DNA of 64,000 bases from JBBSZK01 sp964428325 (GTDB taxonomy: Archaea > Nanobdellota > Nanobdellia > Pacearchaeales > GW2011-AR1): NCBI GenBank assembly GCA_964428325.1, contig CAYRXU010000001.1, forward strand, positions 66,432 through 130,431, written 5' to 3'. Within the stretch, counting starts at the first letter, position 1, and the number at the start of each line of letters is the position of its first letter. The notes beneath the pieces were generated by a model, which saw only the letters and a program-made list of their open reading frames with translations, made no database searches and was not told where the DNA came from. Positions 15,861 through 23,213 of the stretch are shown in pieces. The translations under genes were made by a program, and so were the position numbers.

Positions 15861-16744
15861 GGGGAGACGAAAGTATGGAAGAGCTGCTTGAGTTTGCCTT
15901 TTTTAATATCGATAAGCCATCTGGACCTACGAGTTTCCAGGTTTCTGAACATGTGATGGAAATACTTGGTGTGCGTAAGACATCACACCTTGGTACGCTT
16001 GATCCGCAGGTTAGCGGAGTGTTGCCTATAGCCACAAACAGAGCTTGCAGACTGGCCAAGTATCTTATGCGCAAGGAGAAAAGTTATGTTGGAATTATGA
16101 GGTTGCACGAAGATATAGGCGAGAAAGATTTGAAAGAAGCTATGGCGAGCTTTGTTGGACTTATCAAACAAATGCCTCCGGTGCGTTCGAGTGTCAAGCG
16201 TGCTGAACGCGAACGTAGCGTGTATGGTTTTAAGATAATTGAAAAGAAAGGCAAAGATGTTGTGTTTGAGTGTGACGTTGAAGCAGGTACTTATGTGAGA
16301 ACACTTATCCACGATCTAGGCAAGAAAATTGGAGGCGCGCATATGCTCGAGTTAAGGAGGACACATGCAGGAGTGTTTGATGAGAAGGATTCTATTAAAC
16401 TTGGAGATTTGCAACATGCTGTTGATATTGCCACTCAAGAAAGAGATCAGACTTTGTTGCGCGGTGCGCTTATACCTGGCGAGCAACTCGTGCGACAAGC
16501 GTTTCCTCGGATATATGTAAAGGAGGGTTCTCTACCCCAATTGTTGCGAGGCAAGCCGATTCACAAGAGAGATGTTATAGGTAAGCCCGAGCCGCCAATG
16601 AGACAGTCGCGTACTTTGGCACCATTTGAAGGCTTGGAGAAAGGCACGTATATTGGCGTATGGTGCAAAGATAGATTCGTAGAGATTGCTCGCGTCATCA
16701 ACTCTGGTGATCTCGTTGCCGTGCCTGATTTTGTTTTCAACTAG
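15857..16744 (+). CDS. cbf5: tRNA/rRNA pseudouridine synthase Cbf5 (archaeal TruB)
   Basis: A 295-residue protein with the TruB signature. NIDKPSGPTSFQVSEHV leads to the catalytic motif HLGTLDPQVSGVLPI, with the nucleophile Asp49. The ARL-type strand GTYVRTLIHDLGKKIGG and a C-terminal PUA domain (from LPQLLRGKPIHKRDVIG) follow. Cbf5 is the catalytic subunit of box H/ACA pseudouridylation complexes in archaea and also modifies U55 of tRNA. Length fits archaeal Cbf5 (about 300-340). The start ATG 15857 overlaps the AlkD-like stop; ATG 15875, six codons in, is an alternative. It converges with the DedA gene, and the ends overlap by four bases. Confidence 0.93.
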   Translation: MRGDESMEELLEFAFFNIDKPSGPTSFQVSEHVMEILGVRKTSHLGTLDPQVSGVLPIATNRACRLAKYLMRKEKSYVGIMRLHEDIGEKDLKEAMASFVGLIKQMPPVRSSVKRAERERSVYGFKIIEKKGKDVVFECDVEAGTYVRTLIHDLGKKIGGAHMLELRRTHAGVFDEKDSIKLGDLQHAVDIATQERDQTLLRGALIPGEQLVRQAFPRIYVKEGSLPQLLRGKPIHKRDVIGKPEPPMRQSRTLAPFEGLEKGTYIGVWCKDRFVEIARVINSGDLVAVPDFVFN

Positions 16745-17322
16745 GGCTTAAGAGCGAGCCTGCGGATTATCCATTCGATTAAGTAGAAGGCTACTGCAAT
16801 AATAACTGCAATCAGAAGAAGTTTCTCTATACCCTTCGCGATTTTCAGCCCAAGTGTAAATCCTTTGGCTGTGAGCCAGGCCAGAGGAACCATGATTACG
16901 GCCCAGAGTGCATAAGCGCCGAGATCATATAGGAAGAACTTCTTCCATTTCATCTTTCTTCCAATGTAGAATACCGATATGTAGCGCAGACCATAAATGA
17001 ACTTGGTAATGAAAAGCATCAAAAAAGGCCTCTCTTTGTGAAGCTTGTGCATCAAGACGCCGAGGCGTTGAGACTTCCTCGAGAAAATACGCCAGCGTTT
17101 TATGTGAAAGGCAAGGTGCGATCTGGCAAGCCAGAATATAATGTTGTCAATAAGGAGTATGCCTACGGTTCCGATGAGAAGAACCTGCCAAAGAGGGATA
17201 AGACCTTGTCCTGCAAAGATAGAATAGAGAATTATAGTTTCTTCTCCTGGATAGATTGAACCAATTATAAGTATCAGAAGCTTGTAGGGAGCTAGCGCAT
17301 GCAACAGCTCTTGGAAGATCAT
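16741..17322 (-). CDS. DedA/SNARE-associated family membrane protein
   Basis: A 193-residue integral membrane protein with about five hydrophobic segments. DedA features include YPGEETIILYS, which replaces the usual E...P-GE membrane re-entrant motif, the paired half-helix region LLIDNIIFWLARS, and FIYGLRYISVFYIGRK, which aligns with the FxR-G-R motif of DedA proteins. Family members translocate or flip undecaprenyl or phospholipid headgroups and maintain membrane potential. It is transcribed divergently from TrmY with about 80 bases between the starts. The C-terminus overlaps Cbf5 by four bases on the other strand. Confidence 0.75.
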   Translation of the reverse strand: MIFQELLHALAPYKLLILIIGSIYPGEETIILYSIFAGQGLIPLWQVLLIGTVGILLIDNIIFWLARSHLAFHIKRWRIFSRKSQRLGVLMHKLHKERPFLMLFITKFIYGLRYISVFYIGRKMKWKKFFLYDLGAYALWAVIMVPLAWLTAKGFTLGLKIAKGIEKLLLIAVIIAVAFYLIEWIIRRLALKP

Positions 17323-17401
17323 TTCAGAGTTAATGGATGATGGTTTTTAACCCTTATCGATGGCGAGAAAGGTTTAAAGCGTCTGTAAGGTAAGACTAGC
17401 T

Positions 17402-18016
17402 ATGAGAGAATTCATCTATTATTCGCGGACAGCGCCTACTGCGGGAAGTATGGTAAAGGACGATCTACAGGAGTCTGGTAGAATTGATATCGCAGTGCAT
17501 ACAGTCATAGGGGTGTTTTTCTTGAGCCATAAGATCCGCACAGATGCTAAACTGCATATGTTATTTGCTGGACCACCAGACCCTGTGAAGCATCTTGAGA
17601 TTCATCCTGTGACTGAAGGAAAGACTGGCATCGATAAAATCTATCTTTCAAAGAAAGATGTTTCTGGCGTGTTGAAGAAGATGTTGTATAAGTATCGCGA
17701 AGGAGAAAAACGTGAGGTTTTTCCGGGTTTTTGGATTGAGAAGAAGAATTTCCTTGAGCTTGTTAAAGATCTCGATAAGCAAGGAAGAAATCTGTACATT
17801 CTTGATGCTGATGGCGAAGATATCCGAACTGCTAAGATTGAGAAAGACCCGATCTTTATCCTGGGAGACCATAAAGGACTACCCGATAGAGAATTCAAGC
17901 GCCTTAGGCAATATTGCACACCAATATCGGTAGGTAAGCGAACGTACTTTGCTTCACAGACTGTCTCTATTGTGAATAATGAGATCGATAGGCGGGAAGA
18001 CGAAGGGCGATTGTAA
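17402..18016 (+). CDS. trmY: tRNA pseudouridine-54 N1-methyltransferase TrmY
   Basis: A 204-residue SPOUT methyltransferase. It shows FIYYSRTAPTAGSMVKDDL, GRIDIAVHTVIGVFFLSHKIR, AGPPDPVKHLEIHP, and the knotted C-terminal region with FILGDHKGLPDRE and VGKRTYFASQTVSIVNNE. These match the DUF358/TrmY family, which methylates N1 of pseudouridine-54 in archaeal tRNA. Length fits the family at about 200. Pseudouridine at 54 and 55 is made by PusA/Pus10-like and Cbf5 enzymes, and Cbf5 lies just upstream. The gene is probably leaderless, with TATA-like GGTTTAAAGC at about 17370. Confidence 0.92.
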   Translation: MREFIYYSRTAPTAGSMVKDDLQESGRIDIAVHTVIGVFFLSHKIRTDAKLHMLFAGPPDPVKHLEIHPVTEGKTGIDKIYLSKKDVSGVLKKMLYKYREGEKREVFPGFWIEKKNFLELVKDLDKQGRNLYILDADGEDIRTAKIEKDPIFILGDHKGLPDREFKRLRQYCTPISVGKRTYFASQTVSIVNNEIDRREDEGRL

Positions 18017-18068
18017 GCATACCATCTTAGCATAACAATACTTAAAAAGCGCAAGGCGATGGAGAAGC

Positions 18069-18854
18069 ATGGTAAAAGGAGTGTCGATAAAGTTCAGTTC
18101 TTATAATGAGAGTGTTCCTAAATTGCTTAAGCTTATCAAGCTCGATCAAGAATTGAAGAAGCATGAGCGCATTGTTATTAAGCCTCTTTTAACTGGCGAG
18201 AAGGAAAAGAGCACGCAGGTCGAGTTTGTTGAATCTCTTGTTGCTTTCTGTGCAGCCAATAAGAACCCTACTGCCGAGATCTTTGTTGCGGAGGGTGTTG
18301 ATGGTGCTGATACTATGGAAACATACGATGCTATGGGCTATAGAAGACTTGCAGAGAGCTATGGAATTGGTCTTGTTGATCTGAATAAGACCGCGTGCGA
18401 AACAATCGGTAAAAACGAATTTATGGGCTTTGAGACTATTCTTTATCCAACTATTCTGAAAGACAGTTTTGTCATATCTGCATCTCCCTTGAGGGCAGAT
18501 GAAGCCACAGTTATTGCAGGAAGCGTTGCTAACATGCGCGGAGCATTCCCTGCGCGGCATTACAAAGGCTTTTTCTCGAGCAGAAAGAACAAGCTTGACG
18601 GTTACCCTATGAAGTATCAGCTGCATGATATTGCTCTGTGTAAAATACCTAACTTGGGCGTTATTGATGGTGCAGCTCAAGGGACCATCATTGCAGGTCA
18701 ACCTATTGAGATTGATAAGCAAGCCGCCAAGGTGATTGGTCTTGACCCTAAGGCAATTGGACACTTGCGTATGCTTGAAGAAACATTGGCGCAAATAGCC
18801 GAGAAAGAAGCTGCACAAGCTAAGGCAGAGAAGGATGCTGCTGTACCGCAATAA
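18069..18854 (+). CDS. DUF362 domain protein without ferredoxin domain
   Basis: A 261-residue protein with the DUF362 layout: an N-terminal strand VSIKFSSYNESVPKLLKL, IVIKPLLTG, an acidic EIFVAEGVDG stretch, AYDAMGYRRLAE-type helix, GF-E-TILYPTILKDSFVISAS, and a VIDGAAQGT strand near the C-terminus. The 4Fe-4S ferredoxin part found in many members is missing, and the Lys/Glu/Ala tail is low complexity. The substrate is unknown. TATA-like TACTTAAAAAGCG lies about 25-30 bases upstream, so it is probably leaderless. It does not overlap its neighbours. Confidence 0.7.
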   Translation: MVKGVSIKFSSYNESVPKLLKLIKLDQELKKHERIVIKPLLTGEKEKSTQVEFVESLVAFCAANKNPTAEIFVAEGVDGADTMETYDAMGYRRLAESYGIGLVDLNKTACETIGKNEFMGFETILYPTILKDSFVISASPLRADEATVIAGSVANMRGAFPARHYKGFFSSRKNKLDGYPMKYQLHDIALCKIPNLGVIDGAAQGTIIAGQPIEIDKQAAKVIGLDPKAIGHLRMLEETLAQIAEKEAAQAKAEKDAAVPQ

Positions 18855-18885
18855 ATTATATTAAGCTACTAGGACTAGTTATTCT

Positions 18886-19161
18886 ATGAAAAAGAGTATG
18901 CGATTGATTTTGAGCGGTTCTGTACAGCCTATGTTCTTTATGCCTTACTTGAAGGATGAAGCTACTAAGTTAAATGTTCGTGGTTTTGCACGGGAGCTTG
19001 AGGATAAGAGGATTGAGGTGTTTATTGAGGGAGATCTTGCTGCAGTTGAAGCAATGATTCCTAAGTGTAAGACTGGGCCGTATAACACCAAGATAAGAAG
19101 CGCTGAAGAGAAGGTTGAGCGCTTTCAGGATTATAAGGATTTCAAGATTCTGAAGATTTGA
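18886..19161 (+). CDS. Acylphosphatase-like protein lacking the catalytic residues
   Basis: A 91-residue protein with the acylphosphatase fold pattern: LSGSVQPMFFMPYLKDEATKL, then LNVRGFARELEDKRIEVFIEGD, then a helix and a closing strand. In true acylphosphatases the loop reads G.VQGVGFR, with the catalytic Arg at its end, and the partner Asn follows in G.VRN..DG. Here the Arg is Met and the Asn is Glu (GFARELED). Both catalytic positions are therefore lost, and the protein is expected to be a non-enzymatic relative that may still bind anions or proteins. It lies just upstream of the LysRS gene. Confidence 0.7.
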   Translation: MKKSMRLILSGSVQPMFFMPYLKDEATKLNVRGFARELEDKRIEVFIEGDLAAVEAMIPKCKTGPYNTKIRSAEEKVERFQDYKDFKILKI

Positions 19162-19203
19162 CTATAGCATTATCTATTTAAACCACTTTTCTTTTGTTGT
19201 AGA

Positions 19204-20733
19204 ATGGGACGTCAAGATGAGATTGTTGCTGAACGATTGAAGAAGCTGAAAGAATTGCGTGAGCTTGGAGTGAACCCTTATCCTAATAAGTTTGAGAAAA
19301 GCCATTCTAGTGCACAACTACAAGAAGAACACGCTAAGCTTAAGAACGAGGCCTATACGAAAGATAAAGTGTCTGTTGCTGGGAGATTGTTGCAGGTGAG
19401 AGATATGGGAAAGATAGCTTTTGGTACGCTTTATGACGGTACTGCAAATATTCAGATCGTATTACAGGAGAAAGAAACTAATGATGATGTGCGAGAGTTC
19501 TTCAAGAAGTTTGTCGATGGAGGAGATTTCGTGGGCATAGAGGGGACGGTTTTTAGAACGAAACGCGGAGAGTTATCCATCCTTGTGAAGAAGCTTGAGC
19601 TGCTCACGAAGTCTATGTTGCCTTTGCCAGACAAGTTCCATGGCATTTCGGATGATGAAGAGCGCTTGAGAAAGAGATATCTTGAGATTATCACTAATGC
19701 TGAGACGCGCGAGATGTTTATTCGCAAGTCTAAATTCTGGGGTGCGATGCGATCGTTCTTGCATAGTAGAAACTTCCTCGAAGTTGAAACACCTGTGCTT
19801 GAAAATGCAGCAGGAGGAGCAAGTGCAACACCTTTTGCAACGCACCACAATGCACTTGATCTCGATGTGTATTTGCGTATTTCTATGGGAGAATTGTGGC
19901 AGAAGAAGCTGATGGTCGCAGGTTATCCAAAAACGTTTGAGATTGGCCGCCAGTTTAGAAATGAAGGAATGGATGCCGAACACTTGCAAGACTACACACA
20001 GATGGAATTCTATTGGGGTTATGCTAATTATGAAGATGGAATGAAGCTTGTCGAAGAAATGTACAAAACTCTTGCTAAAGAAGTGTACGGTAAGACGAAG
20101 TTTAGTTATGCTGGGCACGAGTTTGACCTTGGTAAGAAGTGGGGAGTTATTGATTATGCAGACACTATCAAGAAAGAACTGAAAATTGATGTTTTCATTG
20201 CGTCAAAGCAAGATATGGAGAAGAAGCTGCGAGAGCTGAAACAAGATTTTGCACCGAATTTGGAGCGCGGACGCTTGATGGACTTGCTATGGAAAGTATG
20301 CCGCAAGAAGATTGCAGGGCCTGCGTTTTTGACAGGACAGCCAGTTGAAGTTTCGCCTCTTGCGAAACGCAATCCAAAGGATGCCCGCAAAGTAGAGCAG
20401 TTCCAAGTTATTATTGGGGGAAGCGAAATGGGTAATGGATATAGCGAGCTGAACGATCCTTTTGATCAGGCAGCTAGGTTTGAAGAGCAAAGAAGAATGA
20501 AAGAAGCAGGAGATACAGAAGCTCAGGAACATGATGAAACTTTCGTTGAAGCTCTTAAGTACGGAATGCCTCCTACATGTGGCTTTGGAGTGTCAGAGAG
20601 ATTGTTTGCCGTGTTTGAAAATAAGCCTTTGCGTGAATGTGTGATATTCCCGCTTATGAGGCCAACTCAGACAGGTGAGGAAAAGAGGGAGGAAAAAGAG
20701 GATGGAAGACATCGATCTAGTAATAAAAAGTAA
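19204..20733 (+). CDS. lysS: Lysyl-tRNA synthetase, class II
   Basis: A 509-residue class II synthetase with an N-terminal OB-fold domain (VSVAGRLLQVRDMGKIAFGTL) and catalytic motifs. Motif 1 contains FLEVETPVLENAAGGASATPF. Motif 2 is FEIGRQFRNEGMDAEHLQDYTQMEF. Motif 3 is GMPPTCGFGVSERLF. It charges tRNA-Lys with lysine. Many archaea instead use the unrelated class I LysRS, so the class II, bacterial/eukaryotic-like form is informative about lineage. Motif 2 reads HLQDYTQME where many LysRS have HNPEFTMME, and motif 3 has SER where DR is usual. The basic C-terminus (EEKREEKEDGRHRSS) overlaps the next gene by 32 bases. Confidence 0.93.
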   Translation: MGRQDEIVAERLKKLKELRELGVNPYPNKFEKSHSSAQLQEEHAKLKNEAYTKDKVSVAGRLLQVRDMGKIAFGTLYDGTANIQIVLQEKETNDDVREFFKKFVDGGDFVGIEGTVFRTKRGELSILVKKLELLTKSMLPLPDKFHGISDDEERLRKRYLEIITNAETREMFIRKSKFWGAMRSFLHSRNFLEVETPVLENAAGGASATPFATHHNALDLDVYLRISMGELWQKKLMVAGYPKTFEIGRQFRNEGMDAEHLQDYTQMEFYWGYANYEDGMKLVEEMYKTLAKEVYGKTKFSYAGHEFDLGKKWGVIDYADTIKKELKIDVFIASKQDMEKKLRELKQDFAPNLERGRLMDLLWKVCRKKIAGPAFLTGQPVEVSPLAKRNPKDARKVEQFQVIIGGSEMGNGYSELNDPFDQAARFEEQRRMKEAGDTEAQEHDETFVEALKYGMPPTCGFGVSERLFAVFENKPLRECVIFPLMRPTQTGEEKREEKEDGRHRSSNKK

Positions 20734-20875
20734 GATTAAGTCAGCAGTGCCTGAGTTGAGTGTTTCGAGTGATGTGCCAGATGCGCTGAACAAGAAAGTT
20801 CTAGAGATTCTTGATGCTGCTGCAAAGCGGGCTAAGCTTAACGGTAGAAGAACACTGCAGGCAAAAGACTTGTAG
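20702..20875 (+). CDS. Small histone-fold protein
   Basis: A 57-residue protein whose body (VPDALNKKVLEILDAAAKRAKLNGRRTLQAKDL) reads as the end of a histone-fold. ALN-KV-IL-AA--RAK is the long central helix, and the GRRTLQAKDL loop plus short helix is like the L2-alpha3 part of archaeal histones and NF-Y/TAF-like folds. It is shorter than the 65-70 residues of HMf-type histones, with no long N-terminal helix. ATG 20702 lies inside the 3' end of lysS, giving a 32-base overlap; an upstream in-frame start would add nine basic residues. It is probably DNA-binding, as a compact or half histone-fold. Confidence 0.6.
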   Translation: MEDIDLVIKSKIKSAVPELSVSSDVPDALNKKVLEILDAAAKRAKLNGRRTLQAKDL

Positions 20876-20915
20876 TCTACATTAGTTATATAAACGATTT
20901 TGGCTTTTTGATAGG

Positions 20916-21662
20916 ATGCGATTACTGAAGATATTATTTGTTTTTGTAATGCTTATAGCTCCTGCATCTGCAGCCACCGAGATCAATATTTACGTGGATA
21001 ATATTGGAGATGCTCTTTTCCTGGGTGTGACAGACGCTAATGTAACGCTTCCTGAGGGGGTGACTGCAGTTAATGGAAGGATTAGCGGCTATACCTCAAA
21101 CTTGACAGTAAAACAGGGAGAGACCTGGACCTTCGCATATATCCTTGCAGGTGCTGACTTGCACGTAACCTTGCCTGAAGGTGCAGTTATTAAAAGTGTA
21201 AGCTCAAGCGAGATATCACTTGATCGCGGACAGATATCTCTATATGCAGCTAACAGTGTGCGAGCAATGTACACTATAGAAAAGGTTGATGACAATTCGT
21301 CAAATGTAATTCTCATTTGGATTATTGTTGCGCTAGTCTTTCTTGTGGGAGGCGTATATGGTTGGAATTACCTCAAGAAGCATGTAAAGAGTGTTGTGAA
21401 GACATCTCTGCAGAAGAAGCAGGCACGTGCAAATACCGTGGTTGAAAAACAGTCAACCGAACAGCTTAAGCACCTACTTCATGAGCGTGAAAACTTGATT
21501 ATAGGCAAGCTTAGAGAGATGGGCAAGACCAAAATGTCGTACCTTCGCAAGGCGTGCGAGATGCCGAAGGCTTCTTTCTCACGACATGTGCATGAGCTAG
21601 AAAAGAAGAAGCTTGTTTTGCTTTCTGGCGACGGGAAGAACAGGTTTATTGAGCTTGCTTGA
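20916..21662 (+). CDS. Membrane-anchored winged-helix regulator
   Basis: A 248-residue protein with a signal peptide (residues 1-19), an extracellular beta domain (about 20-125), one membrane helix (about 131-150), a basic coiled segment and a C-terminal winged helix-turn-helix (about 175-248). The C-terminal helices (IIGKLREMGKTKMSYLRKACEMPKAS, FSRHVHELEKKKLVLLSGDGKN) match the wHTH recognition helix and wing. This layout, sensor outside and DNA-binding domain inside, recurs in archaeal membrane-bound regulators. It is adjacent to the phased GTTCCA repeats upstream of the exported acidic protein, which it could control. The gene has an upstream TATA-like GTTATATAAACG. Confidence 0.7.
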   Translation: MRLLKILFVFVMLIAPASAATEINIYVDNIGDALFLGVTDANVTLPEGVTAVNGRISGYTSNLTVKQGETWTFAYILAGADLHVTLPEGAVIKSVSSSEISLDRGQISLYAANSVRAMYTIEKVDDNSSNVILIWIIVALVFLVGGVYGWNYLKKHVKSVVKTSLQKKQARANTVVEKQSTEQLKHLLHERENLIIGKLREMGKTKMSYLRKACEMPKASFSRHVHELEKKKLVLLSGDGKNRFIELA

Positions 21663-21664
21663 TA

Positions 21665-21692
21665 GTTCCAAGATCGTTCCAGTTTGGTTCCA
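21665..21692 (+). promoter_or_regulatory. Three GTTCCA direct repeats at exact 11-bp spacing (putative activator/operator site)
   Basis: GTTCCA occurs at 21665-21670, 21676-21681 and 21687-21692, each one helical turn from the next. The element ends nine bases before a TATA box (TATATA, 21702-21707). The array is directly downstream of the stop codon of the membrane-bound wHTH protein and directly upstream of the gene at 21764. Helically phased repeats beside the TATA/BRE region are a typical place for an activator that helps recruit TFB/TBP. Confidence 0.5.
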
Positions 21693-21701
21693 GCCAGGAC
21701 A

Positions 21702-21707
21702 TATATA
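21702..21707 (+). promoter_or_regulatory. TATA box of the exported acidic protein gene
   Basis: TATATA lies about 60 bases upstream of the start codon at 21764. This gene therefore has a leader of some 35 bases with a strong Shine-Dalgarno sequence, unlike the leaderless genes around it. Confidence 0.45.
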
Positions 21708-21746
21708 CTAACCTATTCTAGTTCGGATATGAAAAATCAATACCTG

Positions 21747-21755
21747 AAAGGAGGT
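21747..21755 (+). promoter_or_regulatory. Strong ribosome-binding site of the exported acidic protein
   Basis: AAAGGAGGT ends eight bases before the ATG at 21764. The same 11-base string TGAAAGGAGGT precedes the S-layer gene (45950-45960), so a perfect Shine-Dalgarno sequence seems reserved for abundant exported proteins. Confidence 0.65.
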
Positions 21756-21763
21756 AGTGAAGC

Positions 21764-22744
21764 ATGAAAGCAATTATGACAGTTATGAGTATGCTGCTTA
21801 TAGCAAGCATATTCGCAACAGGTTTTGCTGCCGCTGAAAGCGGATCAGGAAGAGCTGGAACTCTCTATTCAGATAGTAGAGTGAAAATATCTGACGATTC
21901 GATTGATTCAGTCTCTATCGAAAGCGAGATTGAAGTTGAGGACTCGATTATTGAGTCTTCCGAAACTAGCCTTGAGAGTGAGGTTGACGCCTCAGTAGAT
22001 AGCACCAAATATAGAGGCTATCCTGCACATGTTTTTGTAGGTAGCGGTTGGGCTATTGACGGTGACAAGAAAGGATATCTTGCTACTATGCACTGGGTTA
22101 GCAAAGTGTTTGTCTCTAAAGACACGCCTAACGCAATCGGAAGTGAAGTAGTCCGCGGAATTGCCCGAGTAGGAGATATGAAGTTCATATTTACCTCTGA
22201 GAGTACACCGGATTCAGACGAAGACAGAGAGTTCTCTGTTTACACAAGCAGAGGAGAAGGCCGGACAAAGGTCGGTACCCTTAAGCTTGAACAGCAATCG
22301 CGTTATGGCGAAGTTGTTGTCTGGGAAGGTAAACTAGCGCTTGATAGCGGTGCTGTATATGAAGTACACATCGCAACTAAGGAACGCACATCGAAGAGCG
22401 ATTCCTCAGGCAAGCGAATGGTAAGCGCAACCAGCGTACAGGTTGAGTGCTACAGCGGAGCGAAGGAGACTTTCTCTCTTGAAGGCGGAAACGCTGAAGA
22501 GATCTACGCTAAAGCACGCACATTCTGCGCAAACGAGTGCAAGAATGGAAAGTGCGGAATCAACAAGCTTCAAGCAGTAAATGCTGAAGGTGATGTTGAA
22601 ACCAAGACGAAAGTCAAGGTAGATAGCGGAAAGATTGAGATAGAGGAAGAGACTGAGGCAGAGGCAACAGCATCTGCTGACGCATCTGGCAAAGGCCTTG
22701 TTAACTTCTGGAAGCGCGTATTTAGTCGTTCAGGGAGTAACTAA
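21764..22744 (+). CDS. Exported acidic protein, 326 aa
   Basis: A signal peptide (MKAIMTVMSMLLIASIFATGFAAA) with an AAA-type cleavage site precedes a Ser/Asp/Glu-rich region (about 30-85) with repeated S-E-S-E-V patterns. A mixed beta domain follows (VFVGSGWAIDGDKKGYLATM; VGTLKLEQQSRYGEVVVWEGKLAL). Three cysteines (CYSG, then CANECKNGKC) sit near residues 228 and 255-265. The C-terminus is a basic amphipathic stretch. The strong Shine-Dalgarno sequence suggests high expression. No family is recognised. It may be a secreted enzyme-like or structural protein; nothing supports one over the other. Confidence 0.65.
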   Translation: MKAIMTVMSMLLIASIFATGFAAAESGSGRAGTLYSDSRVKISDDSIDSVSIESEIEVEDSIIESSETSLESEVDASVDSTKYRGYPAHVFVGSGWAIDGDKKGYLATMHWVSKVFVSKDTPNAIGSEVVRGIARVGDMKFIFTSESTPDSDEDREFSVYTSRGEGRTKVGTLKLEQQSRYGEVVVWEGKLALDSGAVYEVHIATKERTSKSDSSGKRMVSATSVQVECYSGAKETFSLEGGNAEEIYAKARTFCANECKNGKCGINKLQAVNAEGDVETKTKVKVDSGKIEIEEETEAEATASADASGKGLVNFWKRVFSRSGSN

Positions 22745-22750
22745 AACTGA

Positions 22751-22782
22751 TTTTTTATTTTTTTATTTTATTTTATTTTTCT
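22751..22782 (+). terminator. T-rich transcription terminator
   Basis: Consecutive T-runs (TTTTTTATTTTTTTATTTTA) just after the stop codon of the exported protein fit the oligo-T termination signal of archaeal RNA polymerase. Confidence 0.55.
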
Positions 22783-22818
22783 CGAGAGATTTATATAACT
22801 TGAAAGACATAAGGGCAT

Positions 22819-23211
22819 ATGTCGAATAAAGCAAAGGGGTCAAAGAGTGAGCGTGAGCTTGTGGAGATGTTTACGCAGCAGGGATGGAGAGCTGCAAGGG
22901 TTGCTGGCTCGGGCGTGAATGATAACTCTCCATGTGATATATTCGCTGGAAAGATTGGGAAACAAGGATGTGTCGTTGAGTGCAAGTCAAGCAAGAAGAC
23001 AAGAATCTACATAACGCGAGCACAGATTGAAGATTTCGTGAAGTTTGGGCACATGATGGGGCTTCGTACAGTCGTGGCTGCACGATTTAATCGCGAAGGA
23101 TGGTTTTTTTTAGAGACGAGTCAGCTTGAAGATACAGGAGCTAATTGGGTCGTATCGCTTGAGCTGTGTAAGACGCAGGGAAAGAGATTCGGACAGTTCT
23201 TTGAGAATTAA
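22819..23211 (+). CDS. hjc: Holliday junction resolvase Hjc
   Basis: A 130-residue protein with the nuclease motifs of archaeal Hjc: KGSKSERELVEMFTQQGW (with the catalytic Glu), SPCDIFAG (Asp), and the ECKSSKK motif (Glu-x-Lys). This metal-dependent endonuclease resolves four-way junctions in recombination and replication restart. Length fits the family (about 120-140). It lies downstream of the exported acidic protein and converges with the thioredoxin reductase gene, with two bases between the stops. The gene has TATA-like AGATTTATATAAC about 28 bases upstream, giving a leaderless start. Confidence 0.92.
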   Translation: MSNKAKGSKSERELVEMFTQQGWRAARVAGSGVNDNSPCDIFAGKIGKQGCVVECKSSKKTRIYITRAQIEDFVKFGHMMGLRTVVAARFNREGWFFLETSQLEDTGANWVVSLELCKTQGKRFGQFFEN

Positions 23212-23213
23212 TT

